From Gammaproteobacteria bacterium (GTDB lineage Bacteria > Pseudomonadota > Gammaproteobacteria > Competibacterales > Competibacteraceae): a DNA stretch of 64,000 nt. Of the stretch, positions 43,618-52,087 are shown piece by piece (the stretch's first letter is position 1; the number at the start of each line of letters is the position of its first letter). The position numbers and the translations under genes were made by a program. Location: positions 1 through 64,000 of the forward strand of contig JACKMZ010000009.1 of assembly GCA_024235135.1 (NCBI GenBank), given 5' to 3'. Below the pieces are notes generated by a model, which was given only the letters and a program-made list of their open reading frames with translations, ran no database searches and was not told the DNA's origin.

Positions 43618-45225
43618 TTACATTCGAAACACCCCAAAACGAGTGGTTTCTACCGGTTTATTCAGGGCCGCCGACAAACTCAGACCCAACACCATACGGG
43701 TATCGGCTGGATCGATGATGCCATCGTCCCACAGTCGGGCACTGGCATAGTAGGGATGGCCTTGATGTTCATACTGATCACGGATCGGCTGCTTGAACGC
43801 CGCTTCGGCTTCCAAGCTCCATTCTTTGTTTTGCCGTTCCAGATTGTCCCGGCGCACCTGGGCCAGCACACTGGCCGCCTGTTCGCCGCCCATGACCGAG
43901 ATTCGGGCGTTCGGCCACATCCAGAGAAAACGTGGACTGTAAGCACGCCCGCACATGCCGTAATTACCCGCGCCGAAGCTGCCGCCAATAAGCACCGTAA
44001 GCTTAGGGACTTCGGCGCAGGCGACGGCCGTCACCATTTTGGCGCCGTCTTTGGCGATGCCGCCCGATTCGTATTTGCGGCCGACCATAAAGCCGGTGAT
44101 ATTTTGCAGGAACACTAAAGGGGTGCCGCGTTGGCTGCACAGTTCCACGAAATGCGCTCCCTTGAGCGCGGATTCCGAGAACAAGACGCCATTATTGGCC
44201 ACGATGCCGATGGGATAGCCGAACAGTCGGGCGAAACCGCAGACCAGCGTGGTGCCGTACAGTTGTTTGAATTCATCGAATTCACTGGCGTCCACGATGC
44301 GCGCAATGACTTCGCGCACGTCATAAGGTTTGCGGGTCTCCACGGGAATCACGCCGTGCAACTCGGCGGGATCGTAGCATGGCTCGGCGGCCGGACGCAG
44401 GTCCAGGTTAGGATGCTTGACCCGGTTCAGGTTGCCGACGATGCGCCGGGCGATGCCCAAGGCGTGCGCATCATGCAGCGCGTAGTGATCGGTGACGCCG
44501 GACGTGCGGGAGTGTACGTCGGCGCCGCCCAGATCCTCGGCGCTGACGACTTCGCCGGTCGCGGCCTTCACCAGCGGCGGGCCGCCCAGAAAGATCGTGC
44601 CCTGCTGACGCACGATGATGCTTTCGTCGGCCATCGCCGGAACATACGCGCCGCCGGCCGTGCACGAACCCATGACCACGGCGATTTGCGGAATACCTTT
44701 GGCGGACATGCGGGCCTGATTGAAGAATATGCGGCCAAAGTGTTCCCGGTCGGGAAACACTTCATCCTGATTGGGTAGGTTGGCCCCACCCGAATCGACT
44801 AGGTAGACGCAGGGTAGATGATTTTGCTCGGCGATTTCCTGGGCGCGCAGGTGTTTCTTGACGGTCATCGGATAATAGGTGCCGCCTTTCACGGTGGCGT
44901 CGTTGACGATCAGCAGACATTCCTGACCGCGCACCCGGCCGATTCCGGTAAGAATGCCGGCGCTGGGCACTTCGTTACCGTACATATCCCAGGCGGCCAG
45001 TTGCGACAGCTCCAGAAAGGGCGAGCCGACATCCAGTAGCGCCCGTATACGATCGCGAGGCAGCAATTTGCCTCGACCCAGATGCCGGTCACGCGCTGTA
45101 TTGCCGCCGCCCTTCTTGATCTGCGCGACCTTGTCACGCAAATCGTTCACCAAGCCGCCCATGAATTCGGCGTTGCGCTGAAATTCGTCCGAACGGCTGT
45201 TGAGTTGTGACCTGATACTGTTCAT
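43618..45225 (-). CDS. Acyl-CoA carboxylase carboxyltransferase subunit, MccB/LiuB type
   Basis: A 535-residue biotin-dependent carboxyltransferase of the methylcrotonyl-CoA carboxylase beta type. LLPRDRIRALLDVGSPFLEL, VYLVDSGGANLPNQDEVFPD, VMGSCTAGGAYVPAMADES, GTIFLGGPPLVKAATGEVVS, FLQNITGFMVGRKYESGG and LIGGSFGAGNYGMCGRAYSP are all typical of MccB. The expected partners (biotinylated MccA, isovaleryl-CoA dehydrogenase, LiuC/E) are not adjacent in this window. The substrate, 3-methylcrotonyl-CoA or geranyl-CoA, is therefore inferred from family only. It is upstream of glyA by 251 bp on the same strand. Confidence 0.9.
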   Translation of the reverse strand: MNSIRSQLNSRSDEFQRNAEFMGGLVNDLRDKVAQIKKGGGNTARDRHLGRGKLLPRDRIRALLDVGSPFLELSQLAAWDMYGNEVPSAGILTGIGRVRGQECLLIVNDATVKGGTYYPMTVKKHLRAQEIAEQNHLPCVYLVDSGGANLPNQDEVFPDREHFGRIFFNQARMSAKGIPQIAVVMGSCTAGGAYVPAMADESIIVRQQGTIFLGGPPLVKAATGEVVSAEDLGGADVHSRTSGVTDHYALHDAHALGIARRIVGNLNRVKHPNLDLRPAAEPCYDPAELHGVIPVETRKPYDVREVIARIVDASEFDEFKQLYGTTLVCGFARLFGYPIGIVANNGVLFSESALKGAHFVELCSQRGTPLVFLQNITGFMVGRKYESGGIAKDGAKMVTAVACAEVPKLTVLIGGSFGAGNYGMCGRAYSPRFLWMWPNARISVMGGEQAASVLAQVRRDNLERQNKEWSLEAEAAFKQPIRDQYEHQGHPYYASARLWDDGIIDPADTRMVLGLSLSAALNKPVETTRFGVFRM

Positions 45226-45476
45226 GCTTAGTGCCGTACTCCCCGCTGTAATGGGTGGATTGGTCGCCTGGATCGGATGGCGAAAGGACTGGAGCGACGC
45301 CGGACGGCTGGGTTTTCGGCCAACCCTTTTCGCATAGCTTCGTCGAGTCGATTATCGTCTCACCCTAGCGCATCCGTTGGTCGTGTGAAATAGTTGTTTC
45401 ACAGGTTTCTCACTTGCTTCCCGACAGGCGAATAGTCATCATAAAACCATAACTTGACGCAGAAGGTGGATCAGCT

Positions 45477-45920
45477 ATGAGCGAGTTACCTGCCAACTTT
45501 TCGGCACTTCTGGATGAAGCCCGCGAAAACGGACTGGAACCTCCCTGTCCGCCGGATCGCTTGCAAGAATTGCAGGACCGGGTTCAGCAGGCTTTCACCT
45601 ATGACCTTCCGCCGGGTTATCTGAAACTGTTGAGCCTGCTTAACGGCTTCAACGATTTCGGTTTGATGATTTTTGCCGACACCAGCACGTACTCGGAGGC
45701 TTCCGGTAATTCCATTCTAGGCTTCCTGGAAGCCAACGAGGAGTATCGGCAGCAATTTCCTCAACGCATCGCCTTCGCCCAGATGGGCGACGACCTGTTG
45801 GCCTATGATCTGGCCAGCGAGAGCTACATCAATCAAGACCGCGAACCGGGCGGTATCAACGAGCGTTATACCAGCTTCGAGGAAATGCTGGACGTGACCG
45901 CCGCCATGCTGTTGGAATAA
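45477..45920 (+). CDS. SMI1/KNR4-like (YrhA-type) protein
   Basis: A 147-residue acidic protein with the SMI1/KNR4 (SUKH) pattern: a helical start, then YDLPPGYLKLLSLLNGFNDFGLMIF (the PxxYxxFLxxxNG core), and SFEEMLDVTAAML at the end. SUKH proteins include immunity proteins of contact-dependent toxins and housekeeping proteins of unknown role. No toxin gene is adjacent, so an immunity role is not supported. It lies 39 bp upstream of pnuC on the same strand and may be cotranscribed. AAGGTGGATCAGCT precedes its ATG. Confidence 0.75.
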   Translation: MSELPANFSALLDEARENGLEPPCPPDRLQELQDRVQQAFTYDLPPGYLKLLSLLNGFNDFGLMIFADTSTYSEASGNSILGFLEANEEYRQQFPQRIAFAQMGDDLLAYDLASESYINQDREPGGINERYTSFEEMLDVTAAMLLE

Positions 45921-45959
45921 TGACGGTGGCTGTCCTACCCAATGCCGCGCCGTTGAGCG

Positions 45960-46529
45960 ATGGCCTCCATTGAACTGATTGCGACGATTTTCGGCTTACT
46001 CTGCGTCGCGCTGACCGTCCGCCAACATATCGCCTGTTGGCCGACCGGCCTCATCATGGTGTCTCTGTACATTCTGATTTTCCACCAGGCTCGCCTGTAT
46101 TCGGACATGGGCTTGCAGGTCGTTTACGTTTTCCTACAGATCTATGGCTGGTATCACTGGCTGCACGGTGGTCGGGACGGTGGGGTGTTGATTGTTAGCC
46201 GCTTGTCCGGGAACGCTTGGCTATTGTGGTTAGGGATCGCGGCTGTCGGAACCGTGGGATTGGGAGCCAGCATGAGGTACTACACCGATGCCGCGCTACC
46301 TTTTTGGGATGCCGCGACCACCGTGTTGAGCCTGATCGCTCAATGGCTGATGGCGCGCAAGATTCTGGAATCCTGGTTGATCTGGGTCACCGTGGATGTG
46401 TTGTCCATCGGCATCTATCTCGTCAAGGGCTTGTATCCGACCGCCGTGCTTTACATGGCGTTTCTGGGGTTGGCGACCTTGGGTTTCTTCGCATGGCGCA
46501 AGACGCTGCCCGCCCTGCAACCGGCCTGA
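45960..46529 (+). CDS. pnuC: Nicotinamide mononucleotide/riboside transporter, PnuC family
   Basis: A 189-residue membrane protein with about seven hydrophobic segments. It carries the PnuC features VALTVRQHIACWPTGLIMVS, LYSDMGLQVVYVFLQIYGWYHW (substrate-site aromatic residues), ILESWLIWVTVDVLSIGIYL and KGLYPTAVLYMAFLGLATLG. It imports a pyridine nucleotide precursor by facilitated diffusion. The 3' end overlaps nadR by 37 bp, so uptake and phosphorylation are coupled. Confidence 0.93.
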   Translation: MASIELIATIFGLLCVALTVRQHIACWPTGLIMVSLYILIFHQARLYSDMGLQVVYVFLQIYGWYHWLHGGRDGGVLIVSRLSGNAWLLWLGIAAVGTVGLGASMRYYTDAALPFWDAATTVLSLIAQWLMARKILESWLIWVTVDVLSIGIYLVKGLYPTAVLYMAFLGLATLGFFAWRKTLPALQPA

Positions 46530-47482
46530 TCATCGGTAAATTCATGCCGCCGCACCGGGGGCATCAGGTGCTGGTGGATTTCGCGCGCCAGTACGTGGAC
46601 CGCTTGACGGTGTTGGTCTGTTCCCTGGACTCCTATCCGATTTCGGGTGCGTTGAGCTTCGCGTGGATGCGCGAGGCTTTTCCCGATGTCGATGTACGCC
46701 ACGTTACCGAGGATCTTCCCCAAGAACCCAGCGAGCATCCCGATTTCTGGGCGATTTGGCGGGCCGTGATTCGCCGCGAAATGCCGGGCGCGACGGATTA
46801 CGTCTTCGCCTCCGAGGACTATGGCTGGAAGCTGGCCGATGTGCTAGGCGCCCGCTACATCCCCGTGGATCACGACCGCCAATGGGTACCGATTTCCGCC
46901 ACGCAAATCCGCCGCGATCCGCTGGCGCATTGGGACTATCTGTTACCGGGTGTGCGTTCCTACTATCTGCGCCGGGTCTGCGTATTCGGCCCGGAATCGA
47001 CCGGTAAATCGACGCTGGCCCGTGATCTGGCCCAGTATTACCGGACCGTGCACGTCAGCGAATACGCACGGGGTCTGCTGGATCACAAGGCGGGGCGTTG
47101 CGACCCCGAGGATATCCCGCTGATCGCCAAGGGGCAGATGGCGGCGGAGGATGCCCTGGTCCGTCAGGCCAATCGGGTGCTGTTCTGCGATACCGATCTA
47201 TTGACCACGACGATCTGGAGTGAGGTCCTGTTCGGCTACTGCCTCGACTGGATACGCGAGGAGGCCGAGCGCCGGCAGTACGATTTGTATCTGTTAACCG
47301 ACATCGATGTGCCGTGGGTGGACGATGCCCAGCGTTATTTGCCCCATCGACGGCAGGAATTCATGGATCGCTGTCGGCAGGCTTTGGATAGGCGAGGACG
47401 TCCGTATGTCCTGCTCAGCGGGAATTGGGCGAGGCGGTTGCAACGGGCTTGTCGGGCGGTTGACGAACTGCTGTCGGGTTGA
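46493..47482 (+). CDS. nadR: NadR-like NMN adenylyltransferase / ribosylnicotinamide kinase
   Basis: A 329-residue bifunctional enzyme. The N-terminal nucleotidyltransferase (about 10-160) has GLIIGKFMPPHRGHQVLVDF (HxGH) and VPISATQIRRDPLAHWDYL. The C-terminal kinase (about 165-329) has P-loop FGPESTGKSTLARDLA, VSEYARGLLDHK and LFCDTDLLTTTIWSE. It lacks the N-terminal helix-turn-helix of the enteric repressor form. The frame is open far upstream inside pnuC; the ATG at 46493 is the last one before the domain. Its product would trap PnuC-imported riboside and make NAD. Confidence 0.93.
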   Translation: MAQDAARPATGLIIGKFMPPHRGHQVLVDFARQYVDRLTVLVCSLDSYPISGALSFAWMREAFPDVDVRHVTEDLPQEPSEHPDFWAIWRAVIRREMPGATDYVFASEDYGWKLADVLGARYIPVDHDRQWVPISATQIRRDPLAHWDYLLPGVRSYYLRRVCVFGPESTGKSTLARDLAQYYRTVHVSEYARGLLDHKAGRCDPEDIPLIAKGQMAAEDALVRQANRVLFCDTDLLTTTIWSEVLFGYCLDWIREEAERRQYDLYLLTDIDVPWVDDAQRYLPHRRQEFMDRCRQALDRRGRPYVLLSGNWARRLQRACRAVDELLSG

Positions 47483-47493
47483 TCCCTGTTCGG

Positions 47494-48054
47494 TTACCGT
47501 TCATAGGGCCCGGATGAGCCATCCACCTCAAACGGTTCCAACACCCGAATCTGCATGAAAACCCGGCGTTTGCGCAGTATCCACACGGGCACGGGTTGCG
47601 TGCAGGCTGGCCACAGGCTCGGATTGTCCCCGTACCGGACCCGCATGGCATCCATATTGATCGGTTGGCAAGAAGCCACTTGGTAGGATTGCAAAGCTTC
47701 CGCTCCCAAATCCAAACGGTCCAACAGATTTCTAAGCGCCACTTCGACCGCTTTGTTGAATACGCCAACCACGCCGGGCATGGTCTCGATCCGGACGTCG
47801 AGGGCCGGTTGGCTCGGATCGCTCCAATGGTCGCTTGCTTCCACTTGGCAGCGAATCCCGTCCATTTCCAGATCGTGACGGAGTTTATCGTGGTGTACCG
47901 TGGTGTACACCGGACCTGTCTTGCCCAAGGCGTTCAGTAATTCATCCAATACGTCGGTATGGATTAGGCGGCGAAATGAGACGGACGTGGCGGATATTTT
48001 GATGTAAACATCCGCCGGCGTGCAGGGTAAGGCTTGCGTGGTGAGCCACTTCAT
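47494..48054 (-). CDS. Protein of unknown function coupled to patatin copy 2
   Basis: A 186-residue soluble protein that I do not recognise. It is mixed alpha/beta with no signal peptide, transmembrane helix or obvious catalytic motif. The N-terminus is MKWLTTQALPCTPADVYIKI. The middle has DVRIETMPGVVGVFNKAVEVALRNLLDRL (about 20 hydrophobic/helical residues), and the end has PVWILRKRRVFMQIRVLEPF. Its ATG overlaps the stop of the patatin gene by 4 bp (ATGA), so the two are translationally coupled. A role in the same lipid process is an inference from that coupling. Confidence 0.75.
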   Translation of the reverse strand: MKWLTTQALPCTPADVYIKISATSVSFRRLIHTDVLDELLNALGKTGPVYTTVHHDKLRHDLEMDGIRCQVEASDHWSDPSQPALDVRIETMPGVVGVFNKAVEVALRNLLDRLDLGAEALQSYQVASCQPINMDAMRVRYGDNPSLWPACTQPVPVWILRKRRVFMQIRVLEPFEVDGSSGPYER

Positions 48055-49316
48055 GGCTTTTGCTGGAACTGGACTCGGTGCTCCAAAAGGTCCAGGACTT
48101 CATGCGCGTATTGAAGAATTCCGACTAGATTCTCGGTTCTGTCCGGCAACGACAGGTTGCTCTGCAGAACGTCGCCGATATGCCGGGTTTCGTCCTCAAG
48201 CCTGTCCAAACGCAGGCCGATACCGTGGCGCGCTAGTAGGGGTTCCAACTGCTGGCGGTTGGCATACAACTCGCGACGCGTGGTTTGATAGGCGTGCTCG
48301 CAGATACGCCGGCGGTTGGAGAAACTGAAGACATTGGTAAAAAACATGCGCGCGTCGTTGGGATTGGGCTCGAAAAGCACGATGTCGGCCGTGGGATATT
48401 GCGACCGGTATTTCGACATGCCCACGCGCATGCGGGAATAAATCAGGGTGCGGAAGGTTTGCGACAACACTACCGGAAGGCCGCCGTTGATCAGATTATT
48501 CATCTCTGGTCGGGCATGGCCTGGGTCGGCGTTCACGAAGTTGGCGTCGAACGGAACCAGCGGATTGACACAGAACAGTAAATCGACCCCCGCTTCCAAG
48601 GCCGCCGAAGCATGTATCGTCTTGCGCAAGGCGCCGTCCACGTAATACCGCTCCTCGATTTCCACGGGTGGGTATAAACCCGGCAAGGCCGCGCTGGCCT
48701 GTACGGCCTTGGAGATCGGTATATGCGAATGCTCGTCGGCTCCGAAGATGACGGCTTGGGAGGTATTGAGATCGACCGCCACCACGAACAGCCGATGCTT
48801 CAATTGGCGGAAATCGTTGCTGCGTCCGGGTTTCGAAAACAGATGTTCCAGGAACAGATTGATTTTCTCGTTATCGAAAATGCCAGTCGGCAAGGCTCTG
48901 CCCAAGTGACCCATCGACTCCAGCAGGCCCAGATCATCGGGGTGCGTGAGATACCGCTCCAGCGCGTCGGTGAATAATTCCGGAAGCGACATCATCCGGG
49001 AAAAATATTCCATGAACGCCGGTTTGAGAAAGGTATCAGGAGAGAACAGGTGTTCTGCGGGATCGTTGCGGACGAAGATGCCGTACATCTCGTCGGTGGA
49101 TACTTGATTGACCAGGGTCGAGGCGACAAAGGAGCCGGAACTGACCCCGACGTAAATATCCAGATTATTGAGGTCCATGCCGTCCAGCGCCTCATCCAAG
49201 GCCAGCAAGGCGCCCAGTTCATAAATTCCGCCTATGGGGCCACCACCGGCCAGGGCAAGGCCGATGATGGGTTTTTCAGCGCGGGTCTCGTCTTGAGCTG
49301 CTTGAACGCTTAGCAA
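48051..49316 (-). CDS. Patatin-like phospholipase/acylhydrolase, copy 2
   Basis: A 421-residue paralogue of the protein at 27.1-28.4 kb. Glycine loop ALAGGGPIGGIYELGALLAL, nucleophile elbow GVSSG with Ser59, and dyad Asp in VDGALRKT (about D227). Shared stretches with copy 1 include ASAALPGLYPPVEIE, LPVVLSQTFR and TNVFSFSNR. The C-terminal about 100 residues beyond the patatin core are also shared, suggesting a family-specific extension. No signal peptide. It follows a phasin-like gene by about 93 bp and overlaps the unknown gene downstream by 4 bp. Confidence 0.88.
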   Translation of the reverse strand: MLSVQAAQDETRAEKPIIGLALAGGGPIGGIYELGALLALDEALDGMDLNNLDIYVGVSSGSFVASTLVNQVSTDEMYGIFVRNDPAEHLFSPDTFLKPAFMEYFSRMMSLPELFTDALERYLTHPDDLGLLESMGHLGRALPTGIFDNEKINLFLEHLFSKPGRSNDFRQLKHRLFVVAVDLNTSQAVIFGADEHSHIPISKAVQASAALPGLYPPVEIEERYYVDGALRKTIHASAALEAGVDLLFCVNPLVPFDANFVNADPGHARPEMNNLINGGLPVVLSQTFRTLIYSRMRVGMSKYRSQYPTADIVLFEPNPNDARMFFTNVFSFSNRRRICEHAYQTTRRELYANRQQLEPLLARHGIGLRLDRLEDETRHIGDVLQSNLSLPDRTENLVGILQYAHEVLDLLEHRVQFQQKP

Positions 49317-49409
49317 ATTCGCGTAACCTCCCGGCGTCGTGTCCAGGGGGAAATTCGATGACTGTGAGCGGCCCTATTGCTATGACAGGGATGATGGCCG
49401 CCTCTCGTT

Positions 49410-49805
49410 TCAGCCGTCCGTGGGTTTGGCCGGCTCCTTGTCAACTAGAGTTTTGACCTGCTTTTGCAAAGTGTCCATCTGGGCCATTATTTTTTTCAGA
49501 TCTTGTCGAGTGGGCACCTGGAGGCGTTGCAGGGTGCGCGAAACGCGGGTCTCGAAAATTTCTTCGAGTTTGGCGGCATCTTCCCCGGTGACTGGCCGTT
49601 GCACGGGTTGCGCCTTGCCCGGCGCGGGTTTTCCCGCCACTCGCGCTTCTATGGCCGCGCCTTCCTCGACCAGGGAAAAGAAGAGTTGGCTGCCTTTCTC
49701 CTGGAGGGTCGCGGCAACACCCAAGCCGGCGAGGCGGATTTGCCCGAATAAATCGCCTGCCAGCGCAAACATTGAAGGCGCACTGCTTTTCTGAATTTTT
49801 GCCAT
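49410..49805 (-). CDS. Phasin-like protein, copy 3
   Basis: A 131-residue, more divergent phasin-family protein. The N-terminal IRLAGLGVAATLQEKGSQLFFSLVEEG matches the granule-binding helix of the other two. The middle is replaced by a Pro/Ala/Lys-rich stretch (AGKPAPGKAQPVQRP). The C-terminus regains FETRVSRTLQRLQVPTRQDLKK plus a helical tail. It precedes patatin copy 2 and mirrors the phasin-patatin order of the first cluster. It could bind the same lipid bodies. Confidence 0.82.
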   Translation of the reverse strand: MAKIQKSSAPSMFALAGDLFGQIRLAGLGVAATLQEKGSQLFFSLVEEGAAIEARVAGKPAPGKAQPVQRPVTGEDAAKLEEIFETRVSRTLQRLQVPTRQDLKKIMAQMDTLQKQVKTLVDKEPAKPTDG

Positions 49806-49851
49806 GAATATCCTCCCCTTGGGTTATGTGATGGGCGAAGAACAGATGGGC

Positions 49852-50628
49852 TTATTGGCGAATGCCGACACCGCGCTCCAGCAGCCACAGGCTGAACCCG
49901 AACAAACCCACAATCAGCAATACAATGATAGTGAAAGCTAAGTAGATATTGATATCCGATATGCCCAAAATGCCATAGCGGAAGGTGTTGACCATGTACA
50001 GAATGGGATTGAACAGGGACACTCGTTGCCAGAACTCCGGCAGCATGCCGATGGAATAGAAAATTCCCCCCAGATAGGTCAGTGGGGTCAGAACGAATGT
50101 CGGGACGATCGATATGTCATCGAAACTGTTGGCGTAAATGCCGTTGATCAATCCCCCAAGTGAGAACAGCACGGCGGTCAATACGGTGACCGCGATCACG
50201 ATGAACACATTGTGTATGTGCAAATGGGTAAAGAACAGCGAGACCACAGTGACGACCAGGCCCACCGTCAGACCCCGCGCCAAACCGCCGGCCACATAGC
50301 CCAGCACGATGAGACGATTGGGTAGCGGAGAGACCAGCATTTCCTCGATGAAACGCTGGAATTTTGCGCTGTAGAAGGAGGCCACCACATTGGAATAGGA
50401 GTTGGTGATGATGGACATCATGATCAAGCCCGGCACGATGTATTGCATATACGTATAGCCGGAAACGGGACCGATCTGGGAACCGATCAGTTGCCCGAAA
50501 ATGATGAAATACAGGCTCATGGTGATGGCCGGTGGCAGAATGGTCTGCACCCAGATGCGCGCGAAGCGCAGCACTTCCTTGATGACGATCGTTTTGAACG
50601 CCGTGTAGTGCGTACCAAGAACGATCAT
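49852..50628 (-). CDS. ABC-2 type transporter permease (YadH-like)
   Basis: A 258-residue membrane subunit with six hydrophobic segments and the ABC-2 motifs YTYMQYIVPGLIMMSIITNSYS, FIEEMLVSPLPNRLIVLGYV, FDDISIVPTFVLTPLTYLGG and FYSIGMLPEFWQRVSLFNPI. It forms a half or full exporter with the ATPase upstream (4-bp overlap). The E. coli YadGH pair is the closest known arrangement; the substrate is not established. Confidence 0.92.
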   Translation of the reverse strand: MIVLGTHYTAFKTIVIKEVLRFARIWVQTILPPAITMSLYFIIFGQLIGSQIGPVSGYTYMQYIVPGLIMMSIITNSYSNVVASFYSAKFQRFIEEMLVSPLPNRLIVLGYVAGGLARGLTVGLVVTVVSLFFTHLHIHNVFIVIAVTVLTAVLFSLGGLINGIYANSFDDISIVPTFVLTPLTYLGGIFYSIGMLPEFWQRVSLFNPILYMVNTFRYGILGISDINIYLAFTIIVLLIVGLFGFSLWLLERGVGIRQ

Positions 50629-51557
50629 CGTTCTGCCGCCGCCACGCCACGGTCTACCATCCGCATGAACAATTCTTCCAGGCGATTGGTTTTGTTACGC
50701 AAACTCAACACCTCGATTCCCTGCCCCGACAAATTCAGGAACAGGCCATTCATGCCCAGTTCCTTGGGCACGTCGGCTTCCAAGGTGGTTTCGTCGACCT
50801 GGCGCAAGGTATAGCCGGTGATAGCGGGCAACACGGCTAGCGGTGCCGCCAGATCCAGCACGAAAGTTTCCTTGTGCAGACGGTTGAGCAGCGTTTGCAT
50901 ACGGGTGTTTTCGGTGATTTCGCCGTTGTCGATGATGGCGATATGGCGGCACAGGTTTTCGGCTTCTTCCAAATAATGGGTGGTCAGGATGATGGTCGTG
51001 CCGCGTGTGTTGATCTCCCGCAAAAACTGCCACATGGAACGGCGAATCTCGATGTCCACCCCGGCCGTGGGCTCATCAAGAATCAGCAAACGGGGTTGGT
51101 GAATCAGGGCGCGGGCGATCATCAGCCGTCGCTTCATGCCCCCGGACAGGGAGCGCGCCGGTTCCAGGCGCTTCTCCCACAGCCCCAATTGCTTGAGATA
51201 GGTTTCGGCGCGTTGGAAAGCTACGGCGCGTTTGAGACCGTAATAGCCCCCCTGATTGACGACGATTTCCACCGCGGGCTCAAACTGGTTGAAATTGAAT
51301 TCCTGGGGAACCAGGCCGATGTAGGTTTTGGCGGTCGACAGATCGGTATCCAGATCGGCGCCGAATACGTTGACTTGACCGCTGGTTTTTCTAACCAGTG
51401 AACAGATGATGCCGATGGTGGTGGATTTGCCGGCGCCGTTGGGACCCAGCAAAGCGAAGAAATCCCCCTCCTGAACTTCCAGGTCTATGCCTTTGAGGGC
51501 TTGAAATCCATTCGGATAGGTTTTGCGTAAGTCGCGTAATATCAGTGCTGCAGTCAT
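50625..51557 (-). CDS. ABC transporter ATP-binding protein (YadG-like)
   Basis: A 310-residue ATPase: Walker A GPNGAGKST, Q-loop LVPQEFNFNQF, signature LSGGMKRRLMI, Walker B LLILDEPTAGVDIEIRRS, and H-loop TTHYLEEAENLCRHIAIID. A C-terminal domain of about 70 residues with YTLRQVDETTLEADVPKELG is typical of multidrug/polysaccharide exporters of this type. It overlaps its permease by 4 bp. Confidence 0.94.
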   Translation of the reverse strand: MTAALILRDLRKTYPNGFQALKGIDLEVQEGDFFALLGPNGAGKSTTIGIICSLVRKTSGQVNVFGADLDTDLSTAKTYIGLVPQEFNFNQFEPAVEIVVNQGGYYGLKRAVAFQRAETYLKQLGLWEKRLEPARSLSGGMKRRLMIARALIHQPRLLILDEPTAGVDIEIRRSMWQFLREINTRGTTIILTTHYLEEAENLCRHIAIIDNGEITENTRMQTLLNRLHKETFVLDLAAPLAVLPAITGYTLRQVDETTLEADVPKELGMNGLFLNLSGQGIEVLSLRNKTNRLEELFMRMVDRGVAAAER

Positions 51558-51595
51558 AAATGATGCCGCTGGCTCGGACGCCAGCGGTGTTCCGT

Positions 51596-51991
51596 TTACC
51601 AGATTTTCTTAAGCGCCCTCAAAACATCGCTGCGGCTGATCTGGCCAACCAGTACATTGTCGCGCATGACGGGATAACGTTTATACGGGGCTTCCAGGAA
51701 CAGCCGGGCCACATCCACCAGACTATCGTCCGAATTGACGGTTTTGACGCCCGGACTCATGTATTCAGACACTTTGCCGGCGCCCACTTCATGGTAACTG
51801 GCCTGTAGCAAGACTTTCATGCAGTCTTTCTCGGACAGCATACCCACCAGATTGCCCCGCTTGTCGACCACCGGCCCCGCGGAGATGTGATGCTCGGCCA
51901 ACAGGCGGATGGCCTCCATCATATTCATGTCCGGCTTGAAGGTCACGAGACTGGCTGTCATATAGTCTTTGACGAGGATCGAGTTGAGCAT
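51596..51991 (-). CDS. CBS domain pair protein
   Basis: A 131-residue protein made of two CBS motifs: about 7-60 (VKDYMTASLVTFKPDMNMME, ISAGPVVDKRGNLVGMLSEK) and about 73-128 (VSEYMSPGVKTVNSDDSLVD, YKRYPVMRDNVLVGQISRSD). Such pairs bind adenine nucleotides and regulate partner proteins; the partner is not known. It lies between apbE and the ABC ATPase gene with gaps of 96 and 38 bp. Confidence 0.92.
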   Translation of the reverse strand: MLNSILVKDYMTASLVTFKPDMNMMEAIRLLAEHHISAGPVVDKRGNLVGMLSEKDCMKVLLQASYHEVGAGKVSEYMSPGVKTVNSDDSLVDVARLFLEAPYKRYPVMRDNVLVGQISRSDVLRALKKIW

Positions 51992-52087
51992 TGTGTTCTC
52001 CTTGGGATTAATGGCGCTGGGAACCTGCCATCATCGTTATTTAATAGTATTAGAAATAGTCGACGACTGCGGACCCGCAAGCCGTCA

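Noticed and set aside
45477..45920. Immunity gene of a toxin system
   Set aside because: The SMI1/KNR4 fold is used in immunity proteins, but no toxin, Rhs/CDI or secretion gene is adjacent. The neighbours are NAD salvage genes.
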